From assembly GCA_028697935.1 (NCBI GenBank), contig JAQVEM010000009.1, positions 1-22,715 of the forward strand: a stretch of DNA of 22,715 nt, read 5' to 3'. Every line of letters begins with the position of its first letter. The stretch's first letter is position 1. Positions 16,062-22,715 of the stretch are shown here, piece after piece. The DNA comes from Actinomycetota bacterium. Lineage in GTDB: Bacteria; Actinomycetota; Humimicrobiia; Humimicrobiales; Humimicrobiaceae. The notes beneath the pieces were generated by a model. It was given only the letters and a program-made list of their open reading frames with translations, was not told where the DNA came from and searched no databases. The translations under genes were made by a program, and so were the position numbers.

Positions 16062-17166
16062 ATGATAGGAGATTATAAAATAAGATTGGAAAATTTACTT
16101 AAGAAATTTATTTATTTACGTAACTGCCTTTGAAGTAGATAAAAAAATAGAAAGACTGGAAGAGCTGCAAAGAGAAACTATTTCTGGTAAATTCTGGGAA
16201 GATGATTTAAGAGCACAGGATATAACAAGGGAAATTGGTGAGCTCAGGGAAATAATTTATAAGATAAACAACCTTGAGGAAAAAATTGAAAATGCGCAGC
16301 TGGCTATTGAGTTACTTAACAATGAAGAAGATAAGAGTCTTATGATAGAACTTACAGAAAATCTGGATGATATCGAGAATTCGCTGGATAAACTGGAAGA
16401 AAATATGCTTTTAAATGACCGATATGACTCATATCCTGCAGTTGTGACCATACATCCAGGAGCAGGAGGAACAGAATCACAGGATTGGGCAGAAATGTTA
16501 TTTAGAATGTACAGGCGCTGGATAGAAAACAAAAAATTTTCTTATATAATCAATGATTACCAGGCTGGTGAAGAAGCAGGAATAAAAAATGTTACTTTTA
16601 CTGTTAAAGGTAGAAATGCATATGGACTGCTTAAATCAGAAAAAGGAATTCACAGGCTGGTCAGGATATCACCATTTGATTCATCTAAGCGAAGACATAC
16701 ATCTTTTGTTTCTGTAGATGTAGTACCACTCCTTGATAAAGATGTTGATGTAAAAATAAATAAAGAGGATTTAAAGATAGAAACTTTTAAATCAAGCAGT
16801 GCAGGAGGGCAACATGTAAATGTTACCGACTCAGCAGTAAGAGTGACTCATATACCAACCGGTATCGTTGTTCAGTGTCAGAATGAAAGATCTCAGATGC
16901 TTAACAGACAGACTGCTATCCAGATTTTAAAGTCCAGACTTTTTGAGCTTGAAAGGCAGAAAAGTATTAATGAGATTAATAAAGTAAGAGGAGAGAAAAA
17001 GGAAATTGGATGGGGAAGCCAGGTAAGAAGTTACGTTCTTCAGCCGTATCAATTAATCAAAGATCACAGAACCGGAGTTGAGATAGGTGATGTTCAATCG
17101 GTGCTGGATGGGGATTTAGATTTACTGATAAGAAGTTTTCTTGAAAAAAGCTATTATAAAAAGTAA
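16062..17166 (+). CDS. prfB: Peptide chain release factor 2, made by programmed +1 frameshift
   Basis: RF2 reads UAA and UGA stops and releases the peptide. The gene starts at ATG 16062, with AGGAG five bases upstream, runs 23 codons to CTT then TGA (16131-16133), and continues in the +1 frame from 16132 to 17166. The joined product is 367 residues, the normal RF2 size. In the +1 frame no ATG, GTG or TTG lies between its last upstream stop (16081) and ATG 16342, so the N-terminal domain needs the shift. The stop-reading SPF tripeptide is at 203-205 and the catalytic GGQ at 248-250, against 205-207 and 250-252 in E. coli. The shift lets RF2 level control its own synthesis: scarce RF2 means slow UGA reading and more shifting. 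prfB before ftsEX is a common order. Confidence 0.97.
16128..16133 (+). other. RF2 programmed +1 frameshift site CTTTGA
   Basis: CTT TGA is codon 23 plus the in-frame stop; the tRNA-Leu on CTT can slip to TTT so that GAA (16132) is read next, giving Leu-Glu-Val-Asp. This equals the CTTTGA core of E. coli and most bacterial prfB genes. However, the Shine-Dalgarno-like AGGGGG normally placed three bases upstream is missing: the preceding bases are CGTAACTGC. Confidence 0.92.
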
Positions 17167-17209
17167 ACTCTTTCTATGAAAAAGTAGAAAATAAATAGAA
17201 GAGGCTGTT

Positions 17210-17896
17210 ATGAATATGATTGAATTTAGAAATGTTACTAAAATATACGAAAACAATACGACTGCTTTAAAAAATATTAATCTAATTATAAAAAAAGGCG
17301 AGTTTGTTTTTCTGGTGGGACCGAGTGGCTCAGGAAAATCAACTTTTATAAAATTGATTATAAAAGAAGTTGAGGAAACAAGTGGCAGCATTTTTGTTGC
17401 TGGTAGAAATATATGTAATCTCAAATTAAGTAGAATTCCTCAATTAAGAAGAAATATAGGATGTGTTTTCCAGGATTTTAAGCTACTACCAAATAAAACT
17501 ATTTTTGAAAATGTGGCGTTTGCTCTCGAGGTTATAGGAAAACCAGGTTACGAAATAAAGATTCAGGTTTCACAGGTTTTAAAACTGGTAGGGCTTTACG
17601 ATAAGATAAATTCATATCCACATCAGCTATCTGCTGGAGAGCAGCAAAGAGTTTCCATTGCAAGAGCGTTCGTCAACAGGCCTCCTATACTTCTTGCAGA
17701 TGAACCGACTGGAAATCTTGACCCGATAACATCAGAAGGTATTATGAAGATATTATCAAGAATAAATCTAATTGGTACAACTGTTCTTATGGCAACACAT
17801 GATAAGAATATAGTAAATTCAATGAGGAGACGAGTTGTAGAACTCGAAGAAGGGGAAATAGTTAGAGATCAGAAGAGAGGAGTGTATGGAGACTGA
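17210..17896 (+). CDS. ftsE: Cell division ATP-binding protein FtsE
   Basis: FtsE is the cytoplasmic ATPase of the FtsEX complex, which uses ATP to switch on a septal murein hydrolase outside the cell. The 228 residues show Walker A GPSGSGKST (37-45), the Q-loop Gln88 in CVFQDFKLLP, the ABC signature LSAGEQQ (140-146), Walker B LLADEP with GNLDP behind it, and H-loop His197 in MATHD. The ADEPTGNLDP and FQDFKLLP blocks are typical of FtsE and differ from MacB/LolD relatives; the following ftsX confirms it. AGAAGAGG (17197-17204) is five bases before ATG 17210; ATG 17216 is an alternative. Its stop overlaps the ftsX start (TGATG). Confidence 0.97.
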   Translation: MNMIEFRNVTKIYENNTTALKNINLIIKKGEFVFLVGPSGSGKSTFIKLIIKEVEETSGSIFVAGRNICNLKLSRIPQLRRNIGCVFQDFKLLPNKTIFENVAFALEVIGKPGYEIKIQVSQVLKLVGLYDKINSYPHQLSAGEQQRVSIARAFVNRPPILLADEPTGNLDPITSEGIMKILSRINLIGTTVLMATHDKNIVNSMRRRVVELEEGEIVRDQKRGVYGD

Positions 17897-18804
17897 TGGT
17901 CAGACCGGGATATTTTTTTAGTGAAACATTTTCAAGTCTTAGGCGTAACTTTTTTATGACGTGTGCCGCAATTTCTACTGTTGCAATTACTCTTTTTATT
18001 GTTGGGCTATTTACTGTAATTGTATACGATGTTATGGGTATAGTTAATTCTATAAAAAGCCAGGTAGAACTGGCTGTTTATCTTGAAGATGGTATATCAT
18101 CAGGGCTAAAAGATTATATCGAACAGGAGATAAAAAGCTGGGAAGAGGTGGAATCAGTCAAATATGTCTCAAAGGAACAGGCGCTGGAGAAATTTAAGGA
18201 ACAAAATGAAGGAAGTGACATTTTAAAAGAAATCGATGGTAATCCTATACCGGCTTCTTTTGAGATAACTTTGAAGGACCCTGAAAAAATTGATCAGGTA
18301 GCACTCCGCTTTTATGATAAAGATGGCAATTATATAAATGGAGTTAATGATGTCATATATGGGAAGAATTATGTAAACAAACTTTTTTCTATCACTGCCA
18401 TTATAGGTGTTATAACGATTATAATAATTGCGGTTCTTCTTCTTGCAGCTATTGTATTAATATTTAATACAATAAGACTGTCTATTTATGCACGCCGAAA
18501 AGAAATTGAAGTCATGAAGCTTGTTGGAGCGACTAACTGGTTTGTAAGAATACCCTTTTTGTTTGAAGGGTTTTTTGAGGGATTTATCGGTGGAATTGTT
18601 TCTATTATACTCCTATATTTTACAGGAAATTTCTTATTAATCAGAGCGGAAAGATTGATAGTGGACACTATGCGAATAAAAGAGATGGCTATAGTCGGAA
18701 GTAGTGGCATCATTATATATGTATATATTGGATTAGCGGTTCTCGGTGGTCTTATAGGTCTCTTTAGTAGCGGGATTGCTTTAAGAAAGTATGTAAAAGT
18801 TTAA
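17896..18804 (+). CDS. ftsX: Cell division permease FtsX
   Basis: FtsX is the membrane partner of FtsE and passes the ATPase signal to an extracytoplasmic hydrolase. The 302-residue chain has four hydrophobic segments near 22-46, 165-192, 225-248 and 271-293, with a large outer loop (about 47-164) between the first two, the classic FtsX topology. Cytoplasmic YARRKEIEVMKLVGATNWF after the second segment is the FtsX/MacB permease motif that contacts the ATPase. It starts inside the ftsE stop, with GGAG at 17888-17891. The next gene codes for a secreted coiled-coil LytM protein, the likely target of its outer loop. Confidence 0.96.
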   Translation: MVRPGYFFSETFSSLRRNFFMTCAAISTVAITLFIVGLFTVIVYDVMGIVNSIKSQVELAVYLEDGISSGLKDYIEQEIKSWEEVESVKYVSKEQALEKFKEQNEGSDILKEIDGNPIPASFEITLKDPEKIDQVALRFYDKDGNYINGVNDVIYGKNYVNKLFSITAIIGVITIIIIAVLLLAAIVLIFNTIRLSIYARRKEIEVMKLVGATNWFVRIPFLFEGFFEGFIGGIVSIILLYFTGNFLLIRAERLIVDTMRIKEMAIVGSSGIIIYVYIGLAVLGGLIGLFSSGIALRKYVKV

Positions 18805-18883
18805 TATTAGACTATTTTTATGATTATGGATTTAAAATTTTTAGAAATTGTATTAAAATAGTTGCATTAACAAATAAAGTAAC

Positions 18884-20065
18884 ATGATTATTAAAAGTAA
18901 AAACATCATAGCCATATTTGTAACAATAGTCGTAGCACTCTCAGGTTTTGTTATTACATCTACGATCATGCCTTCGTACATTTATCCCCAGACTTTGGAG
19001 GAAGAACTACAGCAATTGCAACAGGAGAGAGAGCAAACCCGAAAAAAAATTGAGGAAGTAACAAAAACCGAAAGTCAGTACAGAAAAGAAGTTGACCAGG
19101 TAGAAGGGGAGCTGTTAACTGCTTTAAGTGAACTGGAAGAACTCAATAAAAAATTAGCTGAAGCAAAAGCAGAGGTTGATAAAACAACTATAGAAATGGT
19201 TTTAAAAGAGGAAGAGTTAAAGAAAATAGAAGATGAACTTGAAGAAAGCGTAGAAAAATTAAATAGCAGAGTTGTGGCTATTTATAAAAATGGAAATGGA
19301 AATATACTTGAATTTATACTCAATGCAGAAGATTTTATTGATTTTGTATCAAAATTAAAACTGATGAATCTTTTTGCAGAACAGGATACGGAGAACATTA
19401 TTTTAATCAAAGAAAAAAGAGAAGCTACTATAGGAATAAAAAAATCAATAATAGACTTGAGGGAGAAGCAAAAGGAATATAAGAGCGAGGTTGAAAAGCT
19501 GGTAGCCCAGGCTGAGCAGAAAACTAATGAAGTTGAGGATTTATATGGTGAAAAGAAAGATCTACTCTCAGCGACAACGGCTAATAAAAATGCTCTTATA
19601 AAAATGGAAAAAGAGCTTGCAAATAAAGAAGCAGAAGTTAAAAGAATCCTTGAGAGTTATAAATATGGTAGTGCGCCTTCAGGGAAATTTTTATGGCCTG
19701 TAGCAGGAAGAATGTCATCTGGTTTTGGAAATAGAGTTCACCCCATATTTGGGGGAGTAAGGTTCCATTCAGGTGTAGACATTATAGCGTCATATGGGAC
19801 AGCTGTAAAAGCAGCGGATGGAGGACAGATTGTACAGGCTGGATATTTTGGGGGATATGGAAATTCTATTATGATTTATCATGGTGGAGGATTTGGTACA
19901 TGGTATGCTCATCTCTCAAGCATCAATGTTTCTGTGGGTCAGATGGTAGAGAGGGGTCAGACTATAGGACTGGTGGGCTCTACCGGCTGGTCTACAGGAC
20001 CCCACCTTCATTTTGAGGTCAGGATAAATGGCGTCGCTCAGAACCCGCTTGGTTATTTACAATAG
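18884..20065 (+). CDS. Secreted coiled-coil murein hydrolase, M23 (LytM) family, EnvC/PcsB-like activator position
   Basis: The product should be exported and cut peptidoglycan cross-bridges at the division site. Residues 9-30 form an uncleaved anchor or signal peptide, roughly 37-265 are Glu/Lys-rich coiled coil, and 267-393 are a LytM domain. The zinc ligands His295, Asp299 (FHSGVD) and His376 (HLHFEV), with His343 (YAHLS) and His374, are all present. EnvC of E. coli has a similar layout but a degenerate LytM domain that only activates amidases; here the site looks catalytic. Position right after ftsEX implies control by FtsX through the coiled coil, as known for EnvC, PcsB and RipC. ATG 18884 lacks a clear ribosome site; the 79-base gap after ftsX has no terminator. 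Confidence 0.9.
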   Translation: MIIKSKNIIAIFVTIVVALSGFVITSTIMPSYIYPQTLEEELQQLQQEREQTRKKIEEVTKTESQYRKEVDQVEGELLTALSELEELNKKLAEAKAEVDKTTIEMVLKEEELKKIEDELEESVEKLNSRVVAIYKNGNGNILEFILNAEDFIDFVSKLKLMNLFAEQDTENIILIKEKREATIGIKKSIIDLREKQKEYKSEVEKLVAQAEQKTNEVEDLYGEKKDLLSATTANKNALIKMEKELANKEAEVKRILESYKYGSAPSGKFLWPVAGRMSSGFGNRVHPIFGGVRFHSGVDIIASYGTAVKAADGGQIVQAGYFGGYGNSIMIYHGGGFGTWYAHLSSINVSVGQMVERGQTIGLVGSTGWSTGPHLHFEVRINGVAQNPLGYLQ

Positions 20066-20085
20066 TAAATTTTAAATACTAAAAT

Positions 20086-20099
20086 ACCTGATGACAGGT
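20086..20099 (+). promoter_or_regulatory. Hairpin covering the ctpA ribosome site
   Basis: ACCTG (20086-20090) can pair with CAGGT (20095-20099) around the loop ATGA, plus a T-G wobble outside. The 3' arm contains most of AGGTGA (20096-20101), the ctpA ribosome site seven bases before the ATG. Such pairing would hide the site from ribosomes. With five pairs it is only marginally stable. Confidence 0.35.
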
Positions 20100-20108
20100 G
20101 ATACTTAA

Positions 20109-21380
20109 ATGAAAAATAAAACTCTGAATATAATCGTATGTGTAATAGTGGCTGTATTTGTTTTTACTGGAGGGTTATGGACTGGTATTAGATTTGATTA
20201 CTTAAAGGAATGTTTAAATGATTTACATAACAACGTTATCCAGAGAAGTTTTAGCAGAAGAACCTCTGGCAGTATATCAGAAGATATAGATAGCATACCG
20301 GAAGACATAATAAATGAGCCGGATATTGAACCAGTTGCTGAGGCTATGAATTTAATTTTTAGTAACTCGCTAAAAGTAAAAAGTGATAAAGAATTAGTTG
20401 AGGCTGCTATAAGGGGTATGATTTCAGTTCTTGATGATAACTACGCAGAATATTTTACTGCTGAAGAGTACCAGAAAATTATGGAATCTTACAGCGGGAC
20501 TGCCAGCGGCATAGGTGTTGTTGTTACACTTGATGAGGAAGGAAGGGTTGTTGTAGTACGGGTGCTTGAAGGTGCTCCAGCATCAGAAACTGATATAAAG
20601 GAAGGCGATATAATAATCGGAGTTGATGGTACAGATATAACAGATATGGATCTGGAAAAAGTGGTAGCAATGATAAAAGGTAAAGAAGGGACAAGTGTGA
20701 ATATCAAAATTTACAGGCCTGCTACTGGTGAAACATTTAAAATAACTGTAATAAGAGCAAAGTTTGACATTCCTAATTTAGTTTCTGATATCTTCGAGGA
20801 AGATGTAGGTTATGTCTGGTATTATGACTTTCAGATAGGAGGAGTAAATCAGCTTGACAGAGAAATTAAAAAATTAATAAACAATGGAGCCAGAGGTTTA
20901 ATACTGGACCTGCGAAATAATCCCGGCGGTGCATGGGATGATGCTATTGAAGTAAGTGATTTATTCTTAAATGAAGGTAAAATTGTAAGCGTTAAAGGAA
21001 GGTCGAATAATAAAGAGAGGACTGATGAGTATATTGCAAGCGAAGGAAAGTATACCGGGATTCCGCTTGTGGTACTTATTAATGAGTTTTCTGCAAGTGC
21101 ATCAGAACTTGTTGCAGGTGCATTAAAGGATAATAACAGGGCTATCCTTGTAGGAGAGAAAAGCTTTGGTAAAGGTGTTGTACAGGCGCTATATGAGCTT
21201 TCGGATAGCTCAGGGATAAAGTTTACAACTGCTAAATACTTTTTACCCTCGGGAATTTCAATTGATGGTATAGGAATAACCCCTGATATAATAGTCGAGC
21301 AAAAACCTGATGATAAAGAAGACCTTCAATTAAATAAAGCAATAGAAGAAATTAAAACTTTAATAAACAGTGCTGAATAA
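20109..21380 (+). CDS. ctpA: Carboxyl-terminal processing protease, S41A family, with PDZ domain
   Basis: CtpA-type proteases trim or degrade extracytoplasmic proteins and, in several bacteria, control murein hydrolase levels. A single N-terminal membrane segment (about 7-27) anchors it outside. A helical part is followed by a PDZ domain (SGIGVVVTLDEEGRVVVVRV to about 200, with the GIGV-type loop and EGDIIIGVDG) and the S41 protease core: LDLRNNPGG, then Ser330 in SASASE and Lys355 in KSFGKG. The 25-residue Ser-Lys spacing equals that of known CtpB/Prc dyads. 423 residues is normal. The position behind an FtsEX-linked hydrolase suggests that hydrolase as a possible substrate; this is inference. 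AGGTGA at 20096-20101 is the ribosome site. Confidence 0.95.
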   Translation: MKNKTLNIIVCVIVAVFVFTGGLWTGIRFDYLKECLNDLHNNVIQRSFSRRTSGSISEDIDSIPEDIINEPDIEPVAEAMNLIFSNSLKVKSDKELVEAAIRGMISVLDDNYAEYFTAEEYQKIMESYSGTASGIGVVVTLDEEGRVVVVRVLEGAPASETDIKEGDIIIGVDGTDITDMDLEKVVAMIKGKEGTSVNIKIYRPATGETFKITVIRAKFDIPNLVSDIFEEDVGYVWYYDFQIGGVNQLDREIKKLINNGARGLILDLRNNPGGAWDDAIEVSDLFLNEGKIVSVKGRSNNKERTDEYIASEGKYTGIPLVVLINEFSASASELVAGALKDNNRAILVGEKSFGKGVVQALYELSDSSGIKFTTAKYFLPSGISIDGIGITPDIIVEQKPDDKEDLQLNKAIEEIKTLINSAE

Positions 21381-21400
21381 GAAGCAGGCGCTGGACAGAA

Positions 21401-21883
21401 ATGAATAGATTAAGAAAAAAGCAAAATTCTGAAGAGGATAAAATAATAATTGCGCAGAATAAAAAAGCACTGAGGGATTTTTTTATTTTAGACACCTATG
21501 AAGCCGGTATTGCTCTTGAAGGATGTGAAGTTAAATCTATTCGTGACCGGAAAGTGAATTTAAAGGATAGCTATGCCAGGATAAAAAATAATCAGTTGTT
21601 TTTATATAATATGCATATATCCCCTTATGGTAACAGCAGAGTTCAGGACATAAATCCTACCAGAACAAGAAAATTATTGATGCATAAAAAAGAAATAGAC
21701 AGGATAGCAGGAAAGTTAACCGATAGAAGCCTTACACTTGTTCCACTTAAGATATATTTTAAAAATAATAAGGTAAAGGTTGAGCTGGCTCTGGCTAAAG
21801 GTAAGATAAAGAGAGATAAACGACTGGATATACAAAAAAAAGAACACGAAATTGAAATAAAAAGGGCTTTGAAAAAGTATTAA
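21401..21883 (+). CDS. smpB: SsrA-binding protein SmpB
   Basis: SmpB binds the tRNA-like part of tmRNA, stands in for its missing anticodon arm, and is needed to rescue stalled ribosomes. The 160 residues show IIAQNKKALRDFFI, TYEAGIALEGCEVKSIR, VNLKDSYARI, NMHISPYG, RTRKLLMHKKEIDRIAGK, the core LTLVPLKIYFKN, VKVELALAKGK, and a basic C-terminal tail (RDKRLDIQKK...) that enters the mRNA channel. It is slightly long at the N-terminus. No strong ribosome site precedes ATG 21401. The tmRNA gene begins 98 bases downstream, so both partners are encoded together. Confidence 0.97.
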   Translation: MNRLRKKQNSEEDKIIIAQNKKALRDFFILDTYEAGIALEGCEVKSIRDRKVNLKDSYARIKNNQLFLYNMHISPYGNSRVQDINPTRTRKLLMHKKEIDRIAGKLTDRSLTLVPLKIYFKNNKVKVELALAKGKIKRDKRLDIQKKEHEIEIKRALKKY

Positions 21884-21946
21884 TTCTGGTATAGAATATA
21901 TAAGCTCAAATATATTTGATTGAATCCGGAATTAAATTTTGTCGTC

Positions 21947-21952
21947 TATAAT
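21947..21952 (+). promoter_or_regulatory. Candidate -10 box for tmRNA
   Basis: TATAAT at 21947-21952 would start transcription near 21959, leaving a 5' leader of about 23 bases to be removed by RNase P before the mature end at 21982. The best -35 match, TTGAAT at 21920-21925, has a long 21-base spacer. The box is well placed between smpB and ssrA, but readthrough from smpB is also possible. Confidence 0.45.
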
Positions 21953-21981
21953 ACTGCTAGAAAATGCTGTCAGAGAAAAGA

Positions 21982-22331
21982 GGGGGCGATCCGGTTTCGA
22001 CGGAGATAGGTTGAGCTTAAATTGCAGGTCGAGTATCAGAACTCGTAAATAACTGAGCTAAACACAAACGCTAACGAAGAATTAGCATTAGCAGCCTAAT
22101 ATAAAGCTGCTACGTCTGTGAAAAGTTTCCTGCGCTTTTCAACAGGCGCCGATTAGCAGGATACTCTGGTGCGATTTGTCTGCAGTAGCACCGGGGGAAA
22201 ATTTATGCGGGCTGGCTTTTTTAATCGTGTCCATACGAGTAAAAAAGCGAGACTTAAAATATGGACTAAACCTGTAGATATTTAAGTGGCGATATCCCCG
22301 GACGCGGGTTCGATTCCCGCCGCCTCCACCA
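21982..22331 (+). ncRNA. ssrA: Transfer-messenger RNA (tmRNA), tag ANEELALAA
   Basis: tmRNA rescues stalled ribosomes and tags the unfinished protein. The 7-bp acceptor stem pairs GGGGGCG (21982-21988) with CGCCTCC (22321-22327), followed by discriminator A and an encoded CCA. The T-arm is GCGGG-TTCGATT-CCCGC (22304-22320), and GGTTTCGACGG follows the 5' acceptor strand. Helix 2 pairs CTTAAAT and CAGGT (22016-22029) with ACCTG and ATTTAAG (22270-22286). Pseudoknot 1 is CGAGT/ACTCG (22030-22034, 22041-22045) with loop TCAG pairing CTGA (22053-22056). The resume codon GCT at 22070 is nucleotide 89 of the RNA, close to 90 in E. coli, with A at -4. The tag reads Ala-Asn-Glu-Glu-Leu-Ala-Leu-Ala-Ala then TAA (22097-22099). 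Helix 5 pairs TAGCAGC with GCTGCTA. It is one-piece, 350 nt. Confidence 0.98.
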
Positions 22332-22428
22332 GATATATTCAAATGCGATTGACCACAATTATTTAACCTACCTATCTTACTTTTTTCTTTTTTTATTTGC
22401 TGGATGAAATATAATATATTTAAGGTCT
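22332..22428. other. AT-rich region just behind ssrA, with T-tracts
   Basis: Behind the tmRNA CCA end lie about 97 AT-rich bases with T-rich runs at 22380-22397. The only pairing before them is ATTG/CAAT around ACCA, too short for a proper intrinsic terminator, and it is some 20 bases from the T-run. The tmRNA 3' end is therefore without a clear terminator here. The ssrA 3' end is a common integration site, but no flanking att duplicate can be seen inside the window. Confidence 0.4.
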
Positions 22429-22611
22429 TTGGAATTTCTCTCTAAAACCATCAACGTAGACTATAAGATCATTGACCTTTCTGATAAGAATGTGAGAAAT
22501 TCACCTGCATGTGATGTGCTGGCACTTGTGGGTACTAGAAAAATTGCAGTGGAGCACACTTCTATTGATAGCGTTCCTTTTCAACAAAGAGTTAACAGGA
22601 GATGTGGTTGA
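22429..22611 (+). pseudogene. Truncated fragment of an unrecognised protein
   Basis: An open frame from TTG 22429 gives 60 residues containing VDYKIIDLSDKNVR, SPACDVLALVGTRKIAVEHTSIDSVPFQ. The middle looks like real protein: it resembles the start of hypothetical proteins with a PDV-x-hydrophobic then AIEHT-x-hydrophobic-DS pattern. After PFQ the sequence turns into a short unrelated tail (QRVNRRCG) and stops. A stop at 22405 blocks extension upstream. I read it as a remnant cut off near 22583-22590, where another fragment in a different frame begins. The start codon and function are unknown. Confidence 0.45.
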
Positions 22612-22715
22612 GATTATGAAGCGAGAAACGCAGGTAGTTGACTTCTGGGAAAGCATCTCAAAACAGAAAAACTTGAAATCGTATATAATATCCCGAATAC
22701 TGGATTCTGTTCCTT
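22580..22715 (+). pseudogene. HsdR C-terminal-like fragment, runs off the window
   Basis: In the frame of 22592 the sequence reads FNKELTGDVVEIMKRETQ, then VVDFWESISKQKNLKSYI and ISRILDSVP up to the window end. The block [hydrophobic]VDFW....KQ..LK..I...L resembles the C-terminal helical part of type I restriction HsdR subunits, where IVDFW followed by a KQ-x-x-L helix is common. No start codon with a ribosome site fits; ATG 22616 is possible but lies mid-domain. It overlaps the preceding fragment in another frame, so the joint looks like a deletion fusion of two genes. The protein end is outside the window. The HsdR link is recalled family resemblance and is unconfirmed. Confidence 0.4.

Noticed and set aside
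16342..17166. RF2 starting at the internal ATG 16342 (274 residues)
   Set aside because: It would lose the N-terminal domain. The CTTTGA frameshift from ATG 16062 gives the normal 367-residue length and conserved N-terminus.
22139..22342. Reverse-strand open frame of 67 codons over the tmRNA 3' part
   Set aside because: It is the antisense of the tmRNA T-arm and acceptor region (GGGGNRTRVRG-like start), a well-known false gene call. The + strand RNA explains every base.
22332..22397. Intrinsic terminator for tmRNA
   Set aside because: The T-tracts are there but the nearest stem has four pairs and is too far away.

Overview
This window is AT-rich (about one third G+C by eye), densely coding, and has every recognisable gene on the + strand. 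It looks like a bacterial chromosomal core region. Gene order suggests a low-GC, deep-branching relative of the Actinomycetota: GDP-mannose pyrophosphorylase, phosphohexomutase, bifunctional phosphoglucose/phosphomannose isomerase, S-adenosylhomocysteine hydrolase, ComF, long HPF and SecA recall the manB-manA-sahH-comF-hpf-secA1 neighbourhood of mycobacteria, followed by prfB-ftsE-ftsX-(murein hydrolase)-ctpA-smpB-ssrA. The phylum call is an inference from synteny, and some Bacillota share the second half.

Region 1 (1-867) is trpA, the end of a tryptophan operon. After an AT-rich gap comes region 2 (1147-8141): a GT2 glycosyltransferase, then genes that can convert fructose-6-phosphate to mannose-6-P, mannose-1-P, GDP-mannose, GDP-4-keto-6-deoxymannose and GDP-D-rhamnose (SIS isomerase, phosphohexomutase, pyrophosphorylase, Gmd, Rmd). 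Region 3 (8221-11740) is a tightly overlapping set: a short-type S-adenosylhomocysteine hydrolase, methylthioribose-1-phosphate isomerase (both recycle products of S-adenosylmethionine use), and a second sugar-nucleotide pyrophosphorylase.

Region 4 (11706-15901) holds comF, a small cold-shock-domain gene that lacks any ATG, GTG or TTG start and appears to use ATA, long HPF, and secA. Region 5 (16062-21380) holds prfB with a programmed +1 frameshift, ftsE, ftsX, a secreted coiled-coil/LytM murein hydrolase and a CtpA-type protease: cell-division wall remodelling and envelope quality control. Region 6 (21401-22331) is smpB and a complete tmRNA whose tag reads ANEELALAA. Region 7 (22332-22715) has no intact gene, only two truncated fragments in different frames, one resembling the C-terminal end of a type I restriction HsdR subunit. 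This fits an integrated or decaying island at the 3' end of ssrA.

I saw no IS element, CRISPR array or convincing GC-rich intrinsic terminator. The points most worth a second look are the ATA-start csp gene, the prfB recoding site without a Shine-Dalgarno-like stimulator, the GDP-rhamnose gene set, and the chimeric debris behind ssrA. I did not find a clearly new multi-gene system.
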